Of a DNA stretch of 5,715 nt, positions 5,543 to 5,715 are shown piece by piece. How positions within the stretch are numbered: position 1 is the stretch's first letter; each line of letters opens with the position of its first letter. The notes under the pieces are model-generated. The model did no database searches and had not been told where the DNA came from. It was given only the letters and a program-made list of their open reading frames with translations. A program made the position numbers and the translations under genes. This DNA is from NAK19 sp034434515 (lineage in GTDB: Bacteria; Chloroflexota; Anaerolineae; Anaerolineales; UBA4823): NCBI GenBank assembly GCA_034434515.1, contig DAOTZA010000105.1, forward strand, positions 1-5,715, written 5' to 3'.

Positions 5543-5602
5543 TTTGCGGAAGCACGGCTTGCGCACTCCATAGGCTGGCGAAAGCACGGCTTTTGCTCTC
5601 CA
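5543..5602. repeat. Two direct copies of a 28-bp hairpin repeat
   Basis: Copies at 5543-5570 and 5575-5602 agree at about 22 of 28 positions and share AAGCACGGCTT at the centre and CTCCA at the end. Each folds: GCGGAAGC/GCTTGCGC (5546-5564, one mismatch) and GCGAAAGC/GCTTTTGC (5578-5596, one G-T pair), both with loop ACG. They lie between the terminator of the upstream gene and the next promoter. The rest of 5452-5542 is non-coding, with a G-rich run at 5505-5516; I see nothing else there. Confidence 0.75.
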
Positions 5603-5606
5603 AAAC

Positions 5607-5634
5607 AAAAAATCCCCGCCTTGGGGGATTTTTT
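5607..5634. terminator. Intrinsic terminator of the right-edge gene
   Basis: AAAAAATCCCC (5607-5617) and GGGGATTTTTT (5624-5634) form an 11-bp stem with a 6-nt loop and A/T runs on both sides, so it could act in either direction. It starts about 20 nt after the leftward stop codon at 5654-5656, which makes it that gene's terminator. Confidence 0.9.
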
Positions 5635-5653
5635 GGTAAAGATCTTTTCAGCC

Positions 5654-5715
5654 CTAAACGACAATCTCTTCGGCTGCTTCCGGCAATTCATAGCCAAAGG
5701 AGCGCAGGCGTTTCT
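5654..5715 (-). CDS. 3' end of an unidentified leftward gene (partial)
   Basis: A minus-strand frame enters from the window edge and ends at TAG (5656-5654), encoding the last 19 residues, KRLRSFGYELPEAAEEIVV. The acidic, helix-like tail and the terminator directly after the stop support a real gene end. The family is not recognised from this fragment. The terminator and the following promoter separate it from the beta-helix transcript. Confidence 0.65.
   Translation of the reverse strand, partial: KRLRSFGYELPEAAEEIVV

Noticed and set aside
5503..5697. Minus-strand frame of 64 codons at the right edge
   Set aside because: It crosses the intrinsic terminator and both hairpin repeats and lies in a different frame from the supported gene end at 5654.

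Overview
The window looks like accessory DNA from a Chloroflexota (Anaerolineae-like) genome. The clues are two secreted proteins carrying the YLPLV-type motif that often ends or flanks surface proteins of that phylum, a Pro/Thr linker, a beta-helix plus DUF11 architecture, and G-rich palindromic tandem repeats. The taxonomic call is an inference, because no rRNA or ribosomal marker is present.

Layout, left to right: a possible 5' end of a leftward gene (1-22) with an inverted repeat over its start; about 3.7 tandem 44-bp palindromic G-rich repeats (136-297); an AT-rich stretch; a rightward cyclic-di-GMP-I (GEMM-I) riboswitch aptamer (406-498) with a structured leader; a rightward sortase-fold protein gene (686-1405); a 16-bp perfect bidirectional terminator (1443-1480); a leftward gene for a 1160-residue secreted beta-helix/DUF11 protein (1504-4986); its ~430-nt leader with an intrinsic terminator, a second GEMM-I aptamer (5331-5414) and a sigma70-type promoter (5423-5451); a pair of hairpin repeats (5543-5602); another terminator (5607-5634); and the 3' end of a leftward gene (5654-5715).

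The main reading is a two-gene convergent module. Each gene has its own c-di-GMP riboswitch. One product is a large adhesin-like exoprotein with LPPTG near its C-terminus. The other is a sortase-like transpeptidase with recognisable His, Cys and Arg positions. In the beta-helix leader the terminator and aptamer helix P1 share the same bases, which predicts that c-di-GMP turns the gene ON. The sortase leader has no clear intrinsic terminator. Instead its start codon is buried in a 13-bp hairpin with the Shine-Dalgarno in the loop, and an upstream arm has two alternative partners, which suggests control of translation. The logic resembles Clostridioides difficile, where c-di-GMP riboswitches control surface adhesins and the enzyme that releases them, but with different parts. 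The link between the two genes, and the direction of both switches, are inferences from sequence.
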